The notes under the pieces: generated by a model
What the model was told of the DNA's origin: nothing
Seen by the model: the letters and a program-made list of their open reading frames with translations, nothing else
The model's database searches: none
From: Pseudonocardia sp. HH130630-07
GTDB lineage: Bacteria; Actinomycetota; Actinomycetes; Mycobacteriales; Pseudonocardiaceae
DNA length: 64,000 bases
Assembly (NCBI RefSeq): GCF_001698125.1
Contig: NZ_CP013854.1
Span: forward strand, 4,712,001-4,776,000
Direction of reading: 5' to 3'
Shown here: one piece after another, positions 60,327 to 64,000 of the stretch
Layout: every line of letters starts with the position of its first letter
Position numbering within the stretch: position 1 is the stretch's first letter
Program-made: the position numbers and the translations under genes

Positions 60327-60842
60327 TCAGCCCTCCGCCTCGTTCCGGAACGCCGCGAGCACGTCGTCGGAGAACAGCACGAACCGCACCTGCTCGACGT
60401 CGGCCGGGGTCTCCCGGACCGTGGCCACGGCGATCCGGGCCGCGTCCGGGACCGGCCAGCCGTAGATCCCCGCGGAGATCGCGGGGAACGCGACCGTGCG
60501 GGCACCGAGCTCGTCGGCGACCCGCAGGGACTCGCGGTAGGCGCTCGCGAGCAGCTCGGAGCGGTCGGCGGACCGCGTGTACACCGGCCCGACGGTGTGG
60601 ATGACCCAGCGGGCCGGCAGGTCGCCGGCGGTGGTCGCCACGGCGCGGCCGGTGGGCAGGCCGTCCGGGTACCGGTCCGCGCGCAGGTCGCGGCACTGCG
60701 CCAGGATCGACGGTCCGCCGCGGCGGTGGATCGCGCCGTCCACCCCGCCGCCGCCCAGCAGCGACGAGTTCGCCGCGTTGACCACGGCGTCCACGGCGGC
60801 CTCGGTGATGTCCCCGCGTTCGGTGACGATCTCGACGGTCAT
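60327..60842 (-). CDS. macro-domain O-acetyl-ADP-ribose deacetylase-like protein
   Basis: A 171-aa macro domain. The binding and catalytic loop VNAANSSLLGGGGVDGAIH and the second loop SAGIYGWP are those of MacroD/YmdB-type hydrolases, which remove ADP-ribose from proteins or deacetylate O-acetyl-ADP-ribose. ATG 60842 overlaps the stop of the upstream 5-FTHF cyclo-ligase gene by four bases (co-translation). Confidence 0.88.
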   Translation of the reverse strand: MTVEIVTERGDITEAAVDAVVNAANSSLLGGGGVDGAIHRRGGPSILAQCRDLRADRYPDGLPTGRAVATTAGDLPARWVIHTVGPVYTRSADRSELLASAYRESLRVADELGARTVAFPAISAGIYGWPVPDAARIAVATVRETPADVEQVRFVLFSDDVLAAFRNEAEG

Positions 60843-61624
60843 CGGTTCGCACCCTCTCCGGCCTGCTCGCGCAGCCGTCCCAGCAGCGGGATGGCCGCGA
60901 TCTTCTCCTCGGTCAGGGAGTCCCAGACGATCCCACCGTCCGGACGGGTGCGCCGGTGCTCCCGGCAGTCGATCACCCGCTCCGGGGTGACGACGAGATC
61001 CACCGGCGCGTCGTGCGACGCCCACGGGACCACCCCGGCGTCGCGCAGCTGCAGCTCGTGAACGGTGGTGACAACCAGGGTGTCGTCGCTGATCAGACCC
61101 GCCTCGCGGGCCACGGCGAACTCCAGGTCGGCGAATCCGCCGCCCTTGCCGAGCCGGGCCCCGTCGGACCCGACCGCCACGCACCCGGTGACGACGAGGT
61201 CCACCGGCTCCAGGTCCCCGACCGCGACCCGGCGGGCGGAGCGGGTGGCGTTGCTGATCGACACCGCGCGCCGCGGGGGATCGGCCAGGTGGTCCGGGTC
61301 GAGCAGGAAGAACGGGTCCCGTTCGGCCAGCTTCGGCACGGCCATGTACACGGTCTTGCCGTCCTCCAGCGCGTACTGCCGGACCGGCAGCTGCGCGGAG
61401 TCCGGATTCGACTTGACCGTACGGGCGGAGCGCCAGGCGTCCAACTCGCGCAGCCGGCGTCCGGCGGCCTCGGCCCCGACGAAGTTCGAGATGCGGTTGC
61501 GCGCACCGGGGAACCGGGCCACCTTGCGCTCGGTCAGCGCGGTCCACACCTCGTCGCGCAGTGCGGCCTTGCGGGCCAGGGTCTCCGGGTCGCCCCCGGC
61601 GTCGTGGTCGTGGCGGCGGCTCAT
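60839..61624 (-). CDS. 5-formyltetrahydrofolate cyclo-ligase family protein
   Basis: A 261-aa protein resembling 5-formyl-THF cyclo-ligase, which uses ATP to form 5,10-methenyl-THF. The C-terminal motif GARLGKGGGFADLEFA and the LVVTGCVAVGSDG segment are present. The N-terminal region (RNRISNFVGAEAAGRRL) is longer than in the classic 190-aa enzyme, as in the MTHFSD-like branch. ATG 61624. Confidence 0.8.
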   Translation of the reverse strand: MSRRHDHDAGGDPETLARKAALRDEVWTALTERKVARFPGARNRISNFVGAEAAGRRLRELDAWRSARTVKSNPDSAQLPVRQYALEDGKTVYMAVPKLAERDPFFLLDPDHLADPPRRAVSISNATRSARRVAVGDLEPVDLVVTGCVAVGSDGARLGKGGGFADLEFAVAREAGLISDDTLVVTTVHELQLRDAGVVPWASHDAPVDLVVTPERVIDCREHRRTRPDGGIVWDSLTEEKIAAIPLLGRLREQAGEGANR

Positions 61625-61663
61625 GGACCGCGACCCTGCCACGAACCGGTCGGCGCCCGCCGG

Positions 61664-61918
61664 TCAGTGCTCGCGCAGTGCCCGGATCAGCTCGTCCTTG
61701 GTCATGTCCGAGCGGCCCTCGACGCCGACCTTCTGCGCACGCTCGTAGAGCTCCTCGACGGTCATGTCCTCGTAGTCGCCGGAGTCTCCGCCGCGCCGGC
61801 CCACCGTCTCCCGGCCCTCGGCCGCCGCGGCGTTCGCGATGCGCGCGGACTTCTCCTTCGAGTTGCCCTCCTCGCGGAGGCGCTCGTACATCTCTTCGTC
61901 CTTGATGCTGCCGGCCAT
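61664..61918 (-). CDS. small Rho-N/SAP-like domain protein
   Basis: An 84-aa protein in two parts. The N-terminal half IKDEEMYERLREEGNSKEKS is followed by KSARIANAAAAEGRETVG, a plasmid-stabilisation-like small family. The C-terminal DMTVEELYERAQKVGVEGRS then MTKDELIRALREH has the helix-extended-helix form of Rho N-terminal domains that touch nucleic acid. ATG 61918. Confidence 0.75.
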   Translation of the reverse strand: MAGSIKDEEMYERLREEGNSKEKSARIANAAAAEGRETVGRRGGDSGDYEDMTVEELYERAQKVGVEGRSDMTKDELIRALREH

Positions 61919-61946
61919 GGCGCCGGGGTACCCGCCGGGCGGGTGC

Positions 61947-62468
61947 TCAACCCGGGCCGAGGTCGAACCGGACGTGCTCGCGCCAGCCGGACGCCGTCGT
62001 CTCGACCAGCGCGGCGACGTCCAGCCGGGCCCGGACGGGCAGCAGGTCACCAGCCGTCGCGACGATCCCCGCCGCGTCCGGGCCCGGGTCGAGGGCGAGG
62101 GTGACGTGCGGCGCCGGGTCGGGCCCGAAGCGGCCGCCGTACGGCGGGTACCCGGGCCACCCGTCGCGCAGCCTGCGGGCCAGCGCGGCGACCGGCGCGA
62201 TCGGTTCCGGGGCGACCGACACCATCGTCGGCGTGCTCGTGGCCCGGGTGAACCCGACCGTGACCGGGCCGGTCGCGGCACACGCGTCCCGGAGGCGCCG
62301 CACGGTGTCCGGCGTCAGAACGTCCGCGGGCACGAACGGGTACAGCAGCGTCAGATGGGCCGGGATCCCGTCCCGGACGGCGCCGGGCCGGTGCGCCGCG
62401 ACCGCCCGGAGCACCGGGTCGAGCCCGGGTACCGCGATGACGAGCGCGGTCCGTCCGGGCGGGCTCAG
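61947..62468 (-). CDS. 2'-5' RNA ligase-like 2H phosphoesterase
   Basis: About 173 aa with both HxT motifs of the 2H phosphoesterase superfamily: AHLTLLYPF and PHVTLAL. Members open cyclic phosphates or ligate RNA in vitro. The start is unclear. Homology begins at about ALVIAVPGLDP, where no ATG, GTG or TTG is available, and the closest in-frame candidate is CTG 62468, overlapping the stop of the NUDIX gene (CTGA). Translational coupling is likely. Confidence 0.7.
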   Translation of the reverse strand: MSPPGRTALVIAVPGLDPVLRAVAAHRPGAVRDGIPAHLTLLYPFVPADVLTPDTVRRLRDACAATGPVTVGFTRATSTPTMVSVAPEPIAPVAALARRLRDGWPGYPPYGGRFGPDPAPHVTLALDPGPDAAGIVATAGDLLPVRARLDVAALVETTASGWREHVRFDLGPG

Positions 62469-62956
62469 GGGAGCAGCCCGGCGACGCGGTCGAGCAGCGG
62501 CCGCTGCCCGGCGACGATCTTCTCCCGGGCGGTGTCGAGGTCGAACCACTCGGCCCGGTCGATCTCGGGGAAACGCAGGGTCCGCCCGGACCTCGGCGGC
62601 CACTCGATCTCGACCCAGGTCCCGTCGTCGGTGCGGCCGGCGACGGCCCCGGCGCCGGTGAAACCGGAGCCGTCGAGCGCGAACGCGGCGACCGTCTTGC
62701 GCGACTGGCGCACCGTGCCGAGGTCGACCGGCTCGCCGGGCGGCGGTGGTGCGCCGATCTCCTCGGTGAACTCGCGGCGCGCGGCGTCGAGCGGGGTCTC
62801 GCCGGGCCCGTGCTCGCCCTTCGGTACCGACCAGGCCCCGGCGTCCTTCCGGGCCCAGAACGGGCCGCCCATGTGACCGAGCAGGACCTCCGGCCCGCCG
62901 GGGCCCGGCCGGTACAGCAGGATTCCGGCACTGGTCGCGGACGGGGTGGCGGGCAC
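62465..62956 (-). CDS. NUDIX hydrolase
   Basis: A 163-aa Nudix protein. The full Nudix box GEHGPGETPLDAARREFTEE, followed by IG, fits G-x5-E-x7-RE-U-x-EE-x-G-U. The N-terminal SAGILLYR and the WSVPKGEHG lead-in suit a NTP-PPase/DUF-type (YfcD-like) subgroup. Cleaves a nucleoside diphosphate linked to X; X not predictable. GTG 62956 shares one base with the GNAT stop (TAGTG). Confidence 0.88.
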   Translation of the reverse strand: MPATPSATSAGILLYRPGPGGPEVLLGHMGGPFWARKDAGAWSVPKGEHGPGETPLDAARREFTEEIGAPPPPGEPVDLGTVRQSRKTVAAFALDGSGFTGAGAVAGRTDDGTWVEIEWPPRSGRTLRFPEIDRAEWFDLDTAREKIVAGQRPLLDRVAGLLP

Positions 62957-63525
62957 TACGGCTCCTCGGGGCGGTCGATGCGCAGGATGACGTGCAGGGG
63001 CGGGTCGGCGGGATTGTCCGGCGCGAGGTCCCCGGTCGCGACCCTACGGAAGCCCGCCTTCTCCAGCGCGCGCCACGACGCGCGGTTCACCGCGACGACG
63101 GGGACGACGACCGCGGGCGCGTCCGGGTAGCGCTCCCACACCCCGGCCACGGCCCCGGCGATCATCCGCGGGCCCAGCCCGCGCCCGACGAGCCCGGGCG
63201 ACCCGATGAGGTAGTCGATCGTGACCGCACCCGGCGGCAGCACGACGTACGGCTCGACCTCGGCGACGTACTCGGGGTAGTCCTGCCAGCGGCAGCGCTG
63301 GAGCAGCCCCACGGGTTCCCCGCCGAGCTCGACGACGAGGTCCTCGGCGGGCTCCTCGCCGCGCATCGCCGGGCCGAAGTCGCGCTCGACGGCCCCGGGA
63401 CCGGTGTCGTGGAACCACCAGCGGTGCACGTGCGGCTCGGCCAGCCAGGCGCGCAGCATCGGCAGGTCGGCCGGGGTGAGCGGCCGGAAGCCGAGTTCGT
63501 CGCCGGTGACGTCGGGCGGTGGCAC
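62956..63525 (-). CDS. GNAT N-acetyltransferase, AAC(6')-like
   Basis: A 189-aa acetyl-CoA-dependent acetyltransferase. LGFRPLTPADLPMLRAWLAEP at the N-terminus, HVHRWWF, and IDYLIGSPGLVGRGLG (acetyl-CoA loop) resemble AAC(6')-Ib-type and siderophore acetyltransferases. WRALEKAGFRRV is the usual C-terminal motif. GTG 63525 is used. First gene of a leftward GNAT-NUDIX-2H unit with overlapping ends. Confidence 0.8.
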   Translation of the reverse strand: MPPPDVTGDELGFRPLTPADLPMLRAWLAEPHVHRWWFHDTGPGAVERDFGPAMRGEEPAEDLVVELGGEPVGLLQRCRWQDYPEYVAEVEPYVVLPPGAVTIDYLIGSPGLVGRGLGPRMIAGAVAGVWERYPDAPAVVVPVVAVNRASWRALEKAGFRRVATGDLAPDNPADPPLHVILRIDRPEEP

Positions 63526-63728
63526 GCGCGTGACCGTAGCGGGGTGGCGGGGCCGGGGCACCGGGATTCGGCGCCGGCCCGGGGCCCGCCGTGCGCTGCG
63601 TGTCCTCCGCACGGACGAGCCCGCCGCCCGCCGGATCTCCTCCGCGCCGACGACGCCCCGGCCCGGGTACCGGCTCTAGCGTCGTCGGCGAGCGGTGCCC
63701 CGGTGGCCCGCCGCGGTGAGGGGACACG

Positions 63729-64000
63729 ATGTCGCAGGCACGGCTGCACGACGACGGTCCGGCAGGGAGCACCCCGGCCCCGCGGTGGCGGCTGCGGAAG
63801 CGCGACCACGGCCCGGAGGATCTCGCCGAGGCCCGGAAGGCCTGGCGGGACGCCGTGCCGTGGGGTCACCCGATGACCCGTGGGGACAAGGCGCTGGTCT
63901 TCTCCACGCTCGGGATCCTCGCGTTCATGGCGCTGACGATGCCGCTGCGCCCGTTCCTGCTCGCCTCGCACCCGGTCGGACTGAGCCTGGTCACCGGGAG
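63729..64000 (+). CDS. membrane protein, N-terminal part (runs off the window)
   Basis: The first 90 residues from ATG 63729 (MSQARLHDDGPAGSTPAP). A hydrophilic basic leader (RWRLRKRDHGPEDLAEARKA) precedes a hydrophobic helix (LVFSTLGILAFMALTMPL) and LRPFLLASHPVGLSLVTG, which resembles the beginning of DedA/VTT-type membrane proteins. The gene continues to the right; the family call is tentative. Confidence 0.55.
   Translation, partial: MSQARLHDDGPAGSTPAPRWRLRKRDHGPEDLAEARKAWRDAVPWGHPMTRGDKALVFSTLGILAFMALTMPLRPFLLASHPVGLSLVTG

Overview
The window is high-GC actinobacterial DNA (many GTG starts, GC-rich third positions). It carries an SsgA-like sporulation/division protein, a DUF5709-type protein, a SURF1 protein and a ctaE-qcrCAB respiratory block next to trpD and a DnaQ/UvrC-like exonuclease gene. 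That last order is the one known from mycobacteria. Together these point to a Pseudonocardiales-type organism, possibly Pseudonocardia; the genus is an inference, because no rRNA or tRNA gene was seen.

Layout. 0-5.5 kb: a MatC-like organic-acid transporter (partial, minus strand) faces, across a perfect 20-bp palindrome, a serine/alanine-glyoxylate aminotransferase, a FAD plus Fe-S 2-hydroxyacid dehydrogenase (split by a frameshift) and a FAH-family hydrolase. This looks like a small glycolate/2-hydroxyacid utilisation operon. 5.7-28.7 kb: cobalamin genes (cobF, cobD, cobQ, a cobaltochelatase-like AAA/VWA protein, cobO, cobB, a cobE/cbiG-like gene, a cysG-type cobA) mixed with housekeeping genes (glycosyltransferase, secreted repeat protein, SDR, TetR regulator, SsgA-like protein, acyl-CoA synthetase, SURF1). 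The cobalamin block ends with a clear cobalamin riboswitch in front of an orphan 128-aa protein. 28.7-43 kb: accessory and housekeeping genes: dinB, a Sfp-type phosphopantetheinyl transferase, a serine hydrolase gene broken by an IS5-family element, a P450 with a TetR-type operator, a MOSC protein, a HAD phosphatase, pcaB, a frameshifted LLM oxidoreductase, a frameshifted GlxA/AraC regulator, a hotdog protein and fprA. 43-52.7 kb: trpD, a degenerate receiver protein, ctaE and qcrCAB, a second IS5-family element directly behind qcrB, and the exonuclease/GIY-YIG protein. 52.9-64 kb: a NYN protein, a small Cys-rich protein, a double-MerR regulator divergent from an erythromycin-esterase homologue, an iclR-xylulokinase pair, a gamma carbonic anhydrase, a macro-domain protein, a 5-FTHF cyclo-ligase, NUDIX, 2H phosphoesterase and GNAT genes, and the start of a membrane protein gene at the right edge.

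How genes work together: the cobalamin genes supply ring contraction, cobalt insertion, adenosylation and amidation steps of the aerobic B12 pathway. SURF1, CtaE and QcrCAB serve the cytochrome bc1-aa3 branch. The remainder is mostly single genes with local regulators.

The least explained items are the riboswitch-controlled small protein (28.3 kb), a 21-bp inverted repeat that forms the first codons of the cobE/cbiG-like gene (26.2 kb), several perfect operator-like palindromes without an adjacent regulator, and four single-gene frameshifts. Most of those lie at G/C runs and may be sequencing errors. I found no CRISPR array, prophage, tRNA or rRNA gene, and no clear-cut novel defence or biosynthetic system.
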